Below the pieces are notes generated by a model. That model was not told the DNA's origin. It made no database searches and saw nothing but the letters and a program-made list of their open reading frames with translations. Shown one piece after another: positions 1 to 9,154 of a stretch of 64,000 nucleotides of DNA (within the stretch, counting starts at the first letter, position 1; each line of letters opens with the position of its first letter). The stretch is from Mycobacterium triplex (GTDB lineage: Bacteria > Actinomycetota > Actinomycetes > Mycobacteriales > Mycobacteriaceae): contig NZ_HG964446.1 in NCBI RefSeq assembly GCF_000689255.1, positions 4,093,719 to 4,157,718 of the forward strand. Direction: 5' to 3'. Both the position numbers and the translations under genes were made by a program.

Positions 1-438
1 ATCGGCGCAGCCTTCGCGGAACTCGAAACACGTTACCTCGCAGGCGAAGCGGCCGTCTGGTCGCGTACGTGGTCAGCCGTCGTGCGGGTCTTCGATGTGC
101 TCAATCGAGGCGAATTACCAACGACGACACCAACCTTCGAAGACGTCGATCACCGCCTTGGCGCGATGCTGGCGCCGGGTGAGCTGATGGAATACCTTCG
201 CGCCTCGCTCGAATCGGCGGGCAGCGTCTACATCTACATCGAGGCGGTTCGCCGGTTGAGCAACCGCGGAGCGGTCGTCACCCACGTCGCCAAGTCGACC
301 TCACAAGAGGGCTTCTACGCCGAGTGGCGCATGACCGACGTCTTTATGGTCGACGGCGACCTGATTGATCGATACGAGTTCTTTGACGAAGCAGATCTCG
401 ACGCGGCGCTGGAACGGTTCGACGAACTGCAACGTTAG
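1..438 (+). CDS. C-terminal part of a cyclase/regulator-type protein (partial, 5' end outside window)
   Basis: The reading frame is open from base 1 to the TAG at 436-438, so only the last 145 residues are present. The tail has the SnoaL/NTF2-like look often found at the end of large mycobacterial signalling proteins (adenylate-cyclase or LuxR/BTAD-type): a run of strands (SVYIYIEAV, GAVVTHVAKS, YAEWRMTDVF) followed by the acidic ending YEFFDEADLDAALERF. No catalytic motif lies inside the window, so the function of the whole protein cannot be given. It converges on the decayed cyclase at 463-748, which belongs to a related class of proteins. Confidence 0.6.
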   Translation: MGAAFAELETRYLAGEAAVWSRTWSAVVRVFDVLNRGELPTTTPTFEDVDHRLGAMLAPGELMEYLRASLESAGSVYIYIEAVRRLSNRGAVVTHVAKSTSQEGFYAEWRMTDVFMVDGDLIDRYEFFDEADLDAALERFDELQR

Positions 439-462
439 GTCCGTATCGTGCGCGCCGCGGTG

Positions 463-748
463 TCAGACGTGGTGGTCCTGCACCGCGAGGACACGCCACT
501 GGTCCGGTACGCCCTTGAGGTGGTGACTGCCACGATCGTCGAACGCCAGGCCGGATCCCAGCACGAGCGGCGGCACCGCGCCCGACACGAGCACCTCGTC
601 GGGTTACGCGATTCCCATGATTCGCGCTGCGATGTGCACCGCGATGCCATGCACATCGCCGTCCTCGATCTCGACCTCCCCCGACGACCTGGTACGCGAG
701 GTTGACGTCGCCATCTCGCGCGTAGACGGTTTGAGGGGTAGCCGCCAT
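463..748 (-). pseudogene. Adenylate cyclase (hydrolase-cyclase type), internally deleted and broken
   Basis: From the ATG at 746-748 the minus strand reads MAATPQTVYARDGDVNLAYQVVG, the typical start of mycobacterial proteins with an N-terminal alpha/beta-hydrolase-like region and a C-terminal class III cyclase. Near 681-686 it switches frame and runs straight into the end of a cyclase domain (GEVEIEDGDVHGIAVHIAAR, then PDEVLVSGAVPPLVLGSG and a tail ending LAVQDHHV before the TGA at 463). The middle of the gene is therefore deleted. A stop codon (TAA, about 604-606) also interrupts the cyclase part between GIA and PDEV. This remnant cannot make an active enzyme. Confidence 0.75.
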
Positions 749-1008
749 GCCCAAGAGCATGACAGCAAACCACGCCAATCGCCCGATTTCGGCCTCAACT
801 CTTCTGATGAGGCTCGCAGCCTCGCGAACTGCGGGTCCGCGACCACTGGTTCACCGAGTCCGAGCAACGCGAATCGGCGGGAGGCGCGAACGACCGGCAT
901 CCCCCGTTGTTAAGAGAAATTCCGGTGTCCGTTCACCTGCCGACAGCGGCCGACGCGTGCCGTGAATCGCATTGGCACCATGCCGGATTCGGCGATAGGG
1001 TAAGGGAC

Positions 1009-1170
1009 ATGATCAAGAACAGCATCGGGACAATGTTCATCGGCCACGGCGGTGGCGCTGGCGGCGGCCGTGGTGGTGGCGCCGGTGGTGGTCGCGGCGG
1101 CGGTGCCGGTGGCGGCCGTGGTGGTGGCGCCGGTGGTGGCCGCGGCGGCGGCGCCGGCGGCGGCCGCTAA
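1009..1170 (+). CDS. Small glycine-rich repeat protein
   Basis: A 53-residue frame starts at ATG 1009 (MIKNSIGTMFIGHG) and then contains five exact protein repeats of GGGAGGGR up to the stop. Purine-rich AAGGGA lies only a few bases before the ATG, so initiation is uncertain. The repeat is five 24-bp units at 1048-1167, with silent differences between units, which suggests selection on the protein or old repeat turnover. An Ala/Val-rich frame also runs through the same DNA, so coding status is not certain. No function can be assigned. Confidence 0.4.
   Translation: MIKNSIGTMFIGHGGGAGGGRGGGAGGGRGGGAGGGRGGGAGGGRGGGAGGGR
1048..1167 (+). repeat. Tandem repeat, five units of 24 bp
   Basis: Five consecutive 24-bp units of the type GGTGGTGGCGCCGGTGGTGG plus CCGC, each coding GGGAGGGR in the frame of the small protein at 1009-1170. 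Units differ at third codon positions only. Confidence 0.85.
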
Positions 1171-1427
1171 ACCTGACGCCTTTTCCTCTGCGCCCCTTCA
1201 ATTCTCATTGCGTGATCGTGGGGCGTCGAGTACCGCACTGCGCTTTGGCTGTCTCGGTACTGGAATCTTAGCGAACCTCGCTGTCGCACGCGGACGTCAT
1301 AGGCCCCACCTGTCGGGCCAGTAACCCGGTGTCTGTTCCTGTGATGGCAAGTCGTGTGCGGCGACGGCGCGGCCGCGAAATGGACCCGCGATGCGCAGGC
1401 AAACCGGGCGACTGAAAGACTGCTCGC

Positions 1428-1967
1428 ATGCAAGCGATCAGCGGCACCGTGCGCTCGGCGTCGCCGCAGGACGCGGCGGCCTGCGTTGCGATCTATCGCC
1501 CGTATGTCGAGAACACCGAGATCAGTTGGGAACTCGAGGTACCGAGCCCTGACGAGATGGCCGCGCGTATCGCCAACGCCCAAAAGGCGCATGAATGGCT
1601 CGTCCTCGAACACGAGGATCAGGTCATCGGCTTCGCCTACGGCCACGCATTGATCAGCCTGCCCTCCTTCAAATGGTCCGCCGAGACAGGCATCTACATC
1701 AGCAACGACCATCACCGCGCGGGCTGGGGCCGCAGACTTTATGCGGAAGTGCTGCACCGGCTCGCCGAGCGCGGCTACCGGCGAATCTTCGCCGGCATCA
1801 CCCAGCCCAACGACGCCAGCAACGCATTTCACCGCTCCATCGGGTTCGAGGATGTGGGCGCCTGGCCGCGTGTCTATTTCAAGAACGACCGCTGGCACGA
1901 CGTCGCGTGGATGCAACTCGACCTGGGCACTGCCGACCGCGAGGCACGACCGAATCCGCTCGGCTAG
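1428..1967 (+). CDS. GNAT N-acetyltransferase, phosphinothricin acetyltransferase-like
   Basis: A 179-residue protein with the whole GNAT fold of the PAT/bar family: N-terminal VRSASPQDAAACVAIYRPYV, the W-S-A-E-T-G-I-Y-I strand 4 motif near residue 85, acetyl-CoA binding loop HHRAGWGRRLY (about 96-106), AGITQPNDASNAFHRSIGF and the family-specific WHDVAWMQ near the end. Family members acetylate the amino group of small amino acids or herbicide-like phosphinates with acetyl-CoA in the cytosol. The true substrate here is unknown. The gene stands alone, convergent with the MFS gene downstream. Confidence 0.85.
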   Translation: MQAISGTVRSASPQDAAACVAIYRPYVENTEISWELEVPSPDEMAARIANAQKAHEWLVLEHEDQVIGFAYGHALISLPSFKWSAETGIYISNDHHRAGWGRRLYAEVLHRLAERGYRRIFAGITQPNDASNAFHRSIGFEDVGAWPRVYFKNDRWHDVAWMQLDLGTADREARPNPLG

Positions 1968-2009
1968 CGCACACCGATTATGTTGCGTCGCAGCGGCATC
2001 GCGCGGCTG

Positions 2010-3611
2010 TCACTTGCGCGTACGCAACGCGACGTAGTACTCGTGCCGCCGGGTTTTGTCGACGGTGTAGCTGACCGCCTTCGTGACGCCGTCATGATCG
2101 ACGTCCACCCAGCGCTCGGTGCGCTGGCGCTCGAATTCGCTCCACGACGCGACGGTGAACCGCTCGAGGAACGAGTTGGGCTCCTCGACACTGTGATAAA
2201 GCCGCCAGCTGTGGCCACCCGTGCGCAGCCGCGACTGCCTGACATCTCGCATCGCTTCGACGAATTCATCGAGATTCTCCGGCGGCACCTGGTAGCGGAC
2301 GGCCACCAGCACCGGTCCATCTTGAGGGCACGGTTCGAACACGAGCGTCGGCGTCGGCCAGGCGCTGGAAACCTCGACACTCTCCGTCCCGGTGCTCGGC
2401 CGCAACGGAAGCACCGCGACGCTGAGGGCAACCACGCCCAGCACCGCCGCTGACCACAGCATCGCGACGTCAAGTCCCCACCGTGTGGCAAGGGAGCCCC
2501 AGACATAGGCGCCCAGCGCCTGAGATCCGGTTGAGACCAACAGATACACGGACAGTCCGCGGGCCCGAACCCAGCGCGGCAGCGACAACTGCGCTGCGGC
2601 GTTCAAGGTCGTCAACGTGATGAGCCAGGCCATCCCCGACAACACCAAAAATGGGAGCGCGGCCGCGAACGGGAACCAGACCACCGCCACCGGTGCAAGG
2701 CCGTAGACCGCGGCAGAGATCGCCAGCAGCATGTTGTCCGACACTCGTTCATGCAACGGTTCGGCAGCTACCACCCCGAGGATGGCGCCGAAACCGATGC
2801 CGCCCAGCGCCACACCGTAGCCGCCGGCTCCCAGATGCCAGGTATGCGCGGCGGCAACCGGCAAAAGAGCCAGTATGGCCGAGGCGGGAAAGAGGAAAAG
2901 CGCTGTGCGCAACAGGATCCTGCGAAAAATCGGACTGTTCTCGATGTATTGCAGTCCGGTGAGGATGGCCTGGCCGATGCGTTCGCGCTCGATCGGCACA
3001 ATCTGCTTCGGCCGATTCCACGCCCGCAAAGCAATGATGATCGCCGAGAATGACACCGCGTTGATCGCGAAGACCGCCGAGGGACCAAGCCAGGCCACGA
3101 CGATGCCGCCGATCGCCGGCCCGATCGCTCGGGTCGAGTTCGCCGAGACGCTGCCCAAAACCGAAACCGCCGGAATCTGCTCACGCGGGACAACCTCGGG
3201 CTGAATAGCCTGCCAGGCCGGTCCGGTCAACGCCGACGCGAACCCGATGGCCAAGGTGAACATCAGCAGCCCGGTTGGTGTGAGGCGACCGAGGTTGGTC
3301 AGCAGAGCCAGGGCGAGCGCCACCAGTACGGCATAGGTCTGCAGGAATATCAGGAGACGACGCCGGTCGAACAGGTCGGCGAGTACACCGGCAAACAACC
3401 CCAAGAGCAGCGTCGGCCCCAGACTCGCCGTCTGAACCAGCGCCACGATGACGTCCGGGCTGTGCTTTTCCACCAGGAACCACTGCGCCGCCACCGCCTG
3501 CATCCACGTTCCGATATTGGAGATGAACTGGGCGATAAACAGGCCGCGGTACACGCGATTGCGCAAGGGCGCCCACGTCGACGGTTTATGTTCCTGGTTC
3601 TGAATCACCAC
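2010..3611 (-). CDS. MFS exporter (EntS/DUF894 type) with C-terminal monooxygenase-like domain
   Basis: A 533-residue protein. Residues about 15-410 form a 12-helix major facilitator of the DUF894/enterobactin-exporter type: LRNRVYRGLFIAQFISNIGTW start, the LADLFDRRRLL loop between helices 2 and 3, and FASALTGPAWQAI. The last about 110 residues (from PVLVAVRYQVPPENLDEFVEAM) resemble an antibiotic-biosynthesis-monooxygenase/dimeric ferredoxin-like domain, a fusion commonly seen in this family. It probably exports small molecules across the inner membrane by proton antiport. The substrate is unknown and no siderophore or drug gene is next to it. Confidence 0.85.
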   Translation of the reverse strand: MVIQNQEHKPSTWAPLRNRVYRGLFIAQFISNIGTWMQAVAAQWFLVEKHSPDVIVALVQTASLGPTLLLGLFAGVLADLFDRRRLLIFLQTYAVLVALALALLTNLGRLTPTGLLMFTLAIGFASALTGPAWQAIQPEVVPREQIPAVSVLGSVSANSTRAIGPAIGGIVVAWLGPSAVFAINAVSFSAIIIALRAWNRPKQIVPIERERIGQAILTGLQYIENSPIFRRILLRTALFLFPASAILALLPVAAAHTWHLGAGGYGVALGGIGFGAILGVVAAEPLHERVSDNMLLAISAAVYGLAPVAVVWFPFAAALPFLVLSGMAWLITLTTLNAAAQLSLPRWVRARGLSVYLLVSTGSQALGAYVWGSLATRWGLDVAMLWSAAVLGVVALSVAVLPLRPSTGTESVEVSSAWPTPTLVFEPCPQDGPVLVAVRYQVPPENLDEFVEAMRDVRQSRLRTGGHSWRLYHSVEEPNSFLERFTVASWSEFERQRTERWVDVDHDGVTKAVSYTVDKTRRHEYYVALRTRK

Positions 3612-3787
3612 ACAGTCGATGGTCGATAGCCCCTCTGTTCGGTCGGTGCCCGCCGACGAGGCTGACTGGCGCTCTCCGACGTGGCGGGCAACGGCTTTCG
3701 CGTTGTTTAAGGATTAAAAGTTTATGACACTCACGCTCGGCTCTCTCAGGACGGATACCAACTCCGACCATCGTTGATGGGGCGGCC

Positions 3788-4522
3788 GTGAACCCCGCCG
3801 ATAGGGTGATTCGCATGTCCGACGCGGATCGGAAGCCACGCCGGCCGCTGTATTTGCTGGCCGACAGCCAGCTGCTGTTCTGGAAGCAGCGGAACCGGCC
3901 CTGGCTGGCGGCTGCACTCGACGGGCTGGCGCGCGACGCACGACTGAGCGCGGCCTACATCGGCGCCTCCAACGGGGACCGCCCAGAGTTCTACGAGATC
4001 TTCGAAGCGGCGATGGATGCCGTTGGCATCACCCGCCGTCGCATGATCGACTCGTCGTTCGGCCCCGACGAACGCGCGTTCCTGGAAGGCAGCCAGTTGG
4101 TCGTCCTCGCCGGCGGCGATGTGCGGCGGGGTTGGACCACGTTCGAGAACACCGGGATGAAGGATGCGATCCTCGGCCGCTACACCGGCGGGGCGATCCT
4201 GGTGGGCATTTCGGCCGGCGCGGTCCAGCTCGGGCAATACGGCATCGACGAGACACCGGAATCCTCCTCCGCGACCGGGTTGCTCGATGTGTTCAAGCTC
4301 GTCCCCGCGGTCGTCGACACGCACGACGAGCGTGCCAACTGGGCGCGGCTATCGCGCACGATTCGATCGCTGCAAGGAGCGGCCATCGGGCTCGGGATCC
4401 CGTCCGGGAGCGGAGTCGTCGTCCACCCGGGCGGCGCCATCGAGGCGCTGCGGCGACCGGCGCACCAATTCCGGTTCGAGGACCGACATGTCACGCACTC
4501 CCTGTTGCACGCGAAAAGCTAA
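3788..4522 (+). CDS. Peptidase S51 / cyanophycinase-like protein (class I glutamine amidotransferase fold)
   Basis: The 244-residue frame starts at GTG 3788; an ATG at 3815 (MSDADRKPRR) is an equally good start. The sequence has the dipeptidase E/cyanophycinase fold: GASNGDRPEFYEIFE near 60, LAGGDVRRGW near 110, and the nucleophile elbow VGISAGAVQLG near 140 with Ser in GxSxG. It ends with a conserved strand pair around GLGIPSGSGVVVHPGG. Family members are serine peptidases acting on acidic dipeptides or cyanophycin. There is no cyanophycin synthetase here, so the substrate is unknown. Confidence 0.75.
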   Translation: MNPADRVIRMSDADRKPRRPLYLLADSQLLFWKQRNRPWLAAALDGLARDARLSAAYIGASNGDRPEFYEIFEAAMDAVGITRRRMIDSSFGPDERAFLEGSQLVVLAGGDVRRGWTTFENTGMKDAILGRYTGGAILVGISAGAVQLGQYGIDETPESSSATGLLDVFKLVPAVVDTHDERANWARLSRTIRSLQGAAIGLGIPSGSGVVVHPGGAIEALRRPAHQFRFEDRHVTHSLLHAKS

Positions 4523-4546
4523 GTCCGGCACTGATTTCAGGTGCCG

Positions 4547-4858
4547 TCACGGCGCAGCTTCGAGAGTCGCAACCTTATCCAGGCCGCTTATTCTGAGAAC
4601 CCGAATCAGCAAGCGGTGGACGATGATATGAAGCCCGTCGACTTTGTCGGCGTGGTCGAAAAGCGCGTTGATTCCGGCGCTGTCGAGGTACTTGACCGTG
4701 CTGAGATCGATGGTGATCGGCCGGCGGGTCCCCGCACTCGCCGCGTTGAGCGCCTTGATGAGCTGGTCGACGTTGCTCAGATCAATCTCCCCCGTCGCGG
4801 TCACCCGGGGGTTCCCGTCGGGGCCGTGGTCGGTGTTCAGCGTGAGCGCTGCGGGCAT
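4547..4858 (-). CDS. STAS-domain anti-sigma factor antagonist
   Basis: A 103-residue single STAS domain: GEIDLSNVDQLIKAL, then TIDLSTVKYLDSAGINALFDHA, which contains the conserved D-S-A-G motif whose Ser is the phosphorylation site in SpoIIAA/RsbV proteins. The start codon overlaps the stop of the large upstream regulator by one base (TGATG), so the two are translationally coupled. By the SpoIIA/Rsb logic, the kinase domain of the upstream protein would phosphorylate this Ser and its PP2C domain would remove the phosphate. The unphosphorylated form would free a sigma factor, probably of the SigF type. Confidence 0.85.
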   Translation of the reverse strand: MPAALTLNTDHGPDGNPRVTATGEIDLSNVDQLIKALNAASAGTRRPITIDLSTVKYLDSAGINALFDHADKVDGLHIIVHRLLIRVLRISGLDKVATLEAAP

Positions 4859-7800
4859 CAGGCGATCCTCGCGTACAAGTGAACTGTGGTGCCGGCTTCC
4901 GTGGAGCGAATCGTCATGTCCTCCACCAGACCTCGCATCAGGTTGATGCCGCGGCCCCGGTTGGCTCCGGGGTCGTTGCGGGGTGGTTTCCAGGTGCCGC
5001 CGTCGATGACGGTCACATGCAGGGCGTCGACGAGTGCGGTCGCGCGCACCGATACCGCGCCCCCGCGTTGACCACGGTAACCGTGTTCGATTGCGTTGGC
5101 GACGGCCTCGCCGACGGCGGTGAGCAGGTAGGCGATTTGATCCGGCTCGACGCCTGCCCGGACCAGCCAGCCACGCAACGCATCACGGCTCGGGGCCAGA
5201 TGATCGACGTCGGCGGCGAATTTCATCGACAGCGGGGCGGGCTGCCGGTAGAGCAGCATGGCCACGTCATCCAAATAGCCGCCCCCCGGCTCGAGCCGGA
5301 CCATGAGATGGTCTGCCACCTCGTCGAGCGACTGGGACCTGCCGTCCCGAATCAAATCGGTCGCGGTGGCGATGCCTTCGTCGATCGAGTGCCCGCGGCG
5401 TTCGACCAGGCCATCGGTGTACAGCAACAGCGTCGACCGCGGTGGCATCGTGACGCACAGTTCGGGTCGAGTCCAGTCCGGCCGCAGCCCCAGCGGTAGT
5501 CCGTGTTCACCGTCCAGCTGTTCCGTATTTCCGTTGGCGTGCACCATGATCGGCGGCGGATGGCCCGCGTTGGAGCACACCAGCTCCCCCGTGTCGAGGG
5601 TGAGCACCGCGCAGAACGCGGTGGTACAGCGGGCACCGGGCAGCCGCGCGGCGAAGCGGTCCAGCCCGGCCAGGACGGCAGCGGGACCGAGCTGGTCGAG
5701 CAGCAGCGCACGGCACGCGCTGCGGAGTTGACCCATCACCGTCGCGGCGGCCAGGCCGTGGCCGACGCAGTCGCCGACTATCAACGCGACGCGGCCGTCG
5801 TCGAGATCGACCACGTCGTACCAGTCGCCGCCAACCTGCAGCGGATGGCTGGCCGGGTGGTACCGGACCGCAAACCCTCCCGGCAGAGTCGCCGGGCCGA
5901 GCATCGCGTGCTGCAGCGCCAGAGCGGTTTCGCGTTGCTCGTCCAATTGGTAGACGCGGTGTAGGCCTTGGCTGAGCCGCCCGCCCAGCACCTTCAGCAG
6001 ATTGTGGTCCTCCGCGGTGAACGGGCGATGCTCCGCCAAGTCGATCCATACGACCAACACTCCGCGGGGATGCTGCAGCGAGATGCCCGCTGTGCCAGCC
6101 TCTCCGGCGACCGTGGTGAGTAGGTCGGAGTCGCGTAGCGACTCGATCAGCAGCCGATGACGTTGCGGCACTTCGTCCCAAGCACAGGGCTCGCCGGCAC
6201 ACAACAGTGCCGGTGCGTCGTCCAGCGGAGCGTCGCGGGCGAACGTCGCGGCCAGAACACGACGCGCATTCCACGTCTGCCGTAGTTCTCCGACCGCACC
6301 CCGCAGGGTGTCGTCAAGCGTATCTGCTTGTGCCAATTGCTGATTCAGCGCAGACAAGGCAAGCTGGCTCTGCACGATGTAGTGCTCGGTGGTGATGTCG
6401 CGCAGGGTGCCAACCATGATTTTACGTCCGGTGTCCGGGTCGTCCACATGGTTGAAGTTGGCCGCGACCCACAGCCGGTGCCCGTCTCGGTGGACCGCCG
6501 GAGCGGAAATAGCACCCTGGGTTTCGTTCAGCAGGTGCTCGAAGACACCCTCGACTTGCCGGCGGGCTTCCGGGGCGGTTTCGGCGTCCGGCCACCACGG
6601 ATGGGGCGGGGCATAGGGCAGCAGTTCGGGGCCGTAGCCAAGGATCTCGGTGAACGCGGCGTTGACCTCGATCACCGCACCGTATTCGTCGCAGACAAAG
6701 AACCCTTCCTGCAGCGAATCCACCAGGGCGGTGCGCCACCGGGTGTGGTGGCTGCGCAGCCGCGACAGTTCGACGTTGGTGCGTACCCGGGCCAGCAGCT
6801 CGGCGGCGGCGAACGGCTTGACGAGATAGTCGTCCGCGCCGGCCAGCAAGCCTTCGATGGAGGCTTCCTGCCCCGCACGTGCCGACAGCAACAGCACGGG
6901 CAACGCCGCGGTGCGGGCATCACCGCGCAGCGCGGCGAGCAGTTGCAGGCCATCCAGGCCGGGCATCATGACGTCGCTGATCACCAGGTCGGGAATCTGC
7001 GCGTGGATGGCGTCGAGCGCCTGCTGCCCGTCGGTGACGGCCGTGACCTGGTAGCCGGACGTCTGCAGCAGACTGGTCAGGTATTCACGCATGTCGGCGT
7101 TGTCGTCGGCGACCAGCACGCGTGTCCGTTCGCCGTCTTTGCCGGCGGGCGCGGCGGCGGTCATCATCGCCGTGCTGCTGGCGTCGGACGGTGTGACGCT
7201 GGGGTCGCCGGGCAGCCAGCGCAAGGCCTCCTGGACGTAGGGTTCGGCGATCACGCCGGTCGTCGCGCGTGCCGCCGGTGGCGCCGAGACTTCGTCGGTC
7301 GGCAGGTGGGCCGAGCCGAACGCCAGGCGGATGGTGAAGCAGGTCCCGACACCCTCCTGGCTGTCGACCATGATGGTGCCGCCGTGCAGCCCGACGAGTT
7401 CTTTGACCAGAGCCAGCCCGATTCCGCTGCCCTCCGTGGAACGCGCGCGTGCGTTTTCGATGCGGTGAAAACGCTCGAAGAGCCGCGAGATTTCGGCCGC
7501 GGGTACGCCGACCCCGGTGTCGGACACCGTGACGATTGCGTCGGTGTCGTCGCGGCTCACCGCGACCCGGATGGTGCCGTCGAAGGTGAACTTCAACGCG
7601 TTGGAGAGCAGGTTGAGCATCACCTTCTCCCACATCTCGCGATCCAGATAGACCGGTTCGTCGAGCGGCGGGCAGTCCACCGCGAAGGCCACGCCGGCCC
7701 GCTCGATCGCCGAGCGGAACACGCTGGCCAAATCGGCTGTGACGGTGGACAAATCGACCGGCTCGAATCGGGCGCGCATGCGCCCCTCCTCGATACGCGA

Positions 7801-9096
7801 AAAGTCCAGCAACGTATTGACCAGCTTCGCCAGCCGCAAGCCGTTGCGATGAACGAGTTCCAGTTCTCGGCGCGCCTGCTCGTCCAACCCGGCCCGGCCG
7901 CGCAACTCGTCGACGGGTCCGAGGATCAAGGTGAGCGGAGTGCGGAATTCGTGGCTGACATTCGAGAAGAACGCCGTCTTCGTCCGGTCCAGGTCGGCCA
8001 GCTCCTCGGCACGCTGCTGCTGAGCTCGATAGCTGCGCGCGCTGCCCACGCCGGCGGCGATGTAGCCCGCGACCAGCTCGACGAAGCCGCGGTAGCCGTC
8101 GTCGAGCTGGCGGTACCGGTTCAGCCCGGCCACCAGGAATCCCACCGGTTCCCCGCCCTGCTGCAGCAGCGGCACCACGAGAGCCTGAGTGGGCGGCTCC
8201 GGCCAGGCGCCGGTCGGCAGATCGTGTGATTCGCTGTCCAGGTCGATCAGTTGGGTCACGCCCTGCGCCAATATCTCGGTGGGCCAATCGGCACGGCCCC
8301 CGGCAGGCAGTATCTGGGGCGCCGCCGGATGCCCGGGCGCGATTCCGCTGACCCCGGCCAGCAGCGCGTCACCGCGCTCGCCGAACAGATAGGTCGTCGT
8401 GAAGGGAAGGTCGTACGGATTGTTCCCGAGTTGCCGGGCGGCGTGGTCCAGCATCTGGCGTTCGGTGCGTACGACGCTGGGATCCGAACCCAGGTCGCGC
8501 AGCGTTGCCATCCGACGCTGGGCGATCACTCGATCGGTATCTTCCCGGACCACGCAGAGCATCCCGACGATGCTGGCGTCGTCGTCGCGCAGCGCGCTGT
8601 AGGAGAAGGTGTGATAGGACTCCTCGGGATATCCCGACCGCTCGATGATCAGCAGCAAGCCCTCGTCCCAGGTAGGCTCCCCGGTCACCAGCACGCTCGC
8701 GATCCGCGGACCGATGTCAGCCCAGATCTCGGCCCACACCTCGCTGGCCGGGCGCCCCAGCGCCCAGGGGTACTTGCGGCCCAGGGTGTCGCGGCGATAG
8801 GCGGCATTGCAGAAGAACGTCAGCTCAGGACCCCATGCCATCCACATCGAAAACCGCGACGACAGCAGGATGTCGACGGCCGTACGAAGGCTTTGTGGCC
8901 AGTCCTCCACGGGCCCGAGCGGGGTGGCCGCCCAGTCGACGGCGGCCAGGTCAAGGGCGATCTCCTGGTCTGCCCGGAAAACCACTGCCCATCCCTTCCG
9001 AAATGTGCTCAGACCGTCTGTCGCTGCCCTCGCGGGTCCCTCAAGAGAACCATCACCCCGGTCTCCGTCGCCAGGTTTTCGCTGGATAGCCCACAA
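4858..9096 (-). CDS. Hybrid sensor kinase - receiver - PP2C phosphatase - anti-sigma kinase protein
   Basis: A 1412-residue soluble signalling protein. Visible domains in order: PAS-like N-terminus (about 55-180), GAF (about 200-350), HisKA with FFSNVSHEFRTPLTLI (phospho-His about 382), HATPase (NLLSNALKFT, GSGIGLALVKELV), receiver starting RVLVADDNADMREYL with acceptor Asp near 709 in DLVISDVMMPGLDG, PAS (about 790-900), GAF (about 930-1050), SpoIIE-type PP2C with GGDWYDVVDLDDGR and GDCVGHGLAAATVMG, and a C-terminal RsbW-like HATPase (VGEAVANAIEHGYRG). It is a larger relative of M. tuberculosis Rv1364c and is coupled to the STAS gene. The start is uncertain; GTG or TTG codons near residues 30-40 could be used. 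Confidence 0.88.
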   Translation of the reverse strand: MWAIQRKPGDGDRGDGSLEGPARAATDGLSTFRKGWAVVFRADQEIALDLAAVDWAATPLGPVEDWPQSLRTAVDILLSSRFSMWMAWGPELTFFCNAAYRRDTLGRKYPWALGRPASEVWAEIWADIGPRIASVLVTGEPTWDEGLLLIIERSGYPEESYHTFSYSALRDDDASIVGMLCVVREDTDRVIAQRRMATLRDLGSDPSVVRTERQMLDHAARQLGNNPYDLPFTTTYLFGERGDALLAGVSGIAPGHPAAPQILPAGGRADWPTEILAQGVTQLIDLDSESHDLPTGAWPEPPTQALVVPLLQQGGEPVGFLVAGLNRYRQLDDGYRGFVELVAGYIAAGVGSARSYRAQQQRAEELADLDRTKTAFFSNVSHEFRTPLTLILGPVDELRGRAGLDEQARRELELVHRNGLRLAKLVNTLLDFSRIEEGRMRARFEPVDLSTVTADLASVFRSAIERAGVAFAVDCPPLDEPVYLDREMWEKVMLNLLSNALKFTFDGTIRVAVSRDDTDAIVTVSDTGVGVPAAEISRLFERFHRIENARARSTEGSGIGLALVKELVGLHGGTIMVDSQEGVGTCFTIRLAFGSAHLPTDEVSAPPAARATTGVIAEPYVQEALRWLPGDPSVTPSDASSTAMMTAAAPAGKDGERTRVLVADDNADMREYLTSLLQTSGYQVTAVTDGQQALDAIHAQIPDLVISDVMMPGLDGLQLLAALRGDARTAALPVLLLSARAGQEASIEGLLAGADDYLVKPFAAAELLARVRTNVELSRLRSHHTRWRTALVDSLQEGFFVCDEYGAVIEVNAAFTEILGYGPELLPYAPPHPWWPDAETAPEARRQVEGVFEHLLNETQGAISAPAVHRDGHRLWVAANFNHVDDPDTGRKIMVGTLRDITTEHYIVQSQLALSALNQQLAQADTLDDTLRGAVGELRQTWNARRVLAATFARDAPLDDAPALLCAGEPCAWDEVPQRHRLLIESLRDSDLLTTVAGEAGTAGISLQHPRGVLVVWIDLAEHRPFTAEDHNLLKVLGGRLSQGLHRVYQLDEQRETALALQHAMLGPATLPGGFAVRYHPASHPLQVGGDWYDVVDLDDGRVALIVGDCVGHGLAAATVMGQLRSACRALLLDQLGPAAVLAGLDRFAARLPGARCTTAFCAVLTLDTGELVCSNAGHPPPIMVHANGNTEQLDGEHGLPLGLRPDWTRPELCVTMPPRSTLLLYTDGLVERRGHSIDEGIATATDLIRDGRSQSLDEVADHLMVRLEPGGGYLDDVAMLLYRQPAPLSMKFAADVDHLAPSRDALRGWLVRAGVEPDQIAYLLTAVGEAVANAIEHGYRGQRGGAVSVRATALVDALHVTVIDGGTWKPPRNDPGANRGRGINLMRGLVEDMTIRSTEAGTTVHLYARIA

Positions 9097-9154
9097 TTGT
9101 GACGTTTGCGCGGGCGGGCGGATTCGATAAATCGACTATCCGGTTTGCACCTTG

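Noticed and set aside
604..900. Minus-strand frame starting MPVVRASRRF
   Set aside because: Its only recognisable part is the cyclase remnant already called; the first half has no support.
1052..1324. Ala/Val-rich frame over the 24-bp repeat
   Set aside because: Simple by-product of the repeat in another frame.
6328..8229. Long plus-strand open frame (633 codons)
   Set aside because: Lies wholly antisense to the hybrid kinase gene; composition (Gly/Gln/Asp/Arg/His-rich) is that of a GC-rich shadow frame and no domain is visible.
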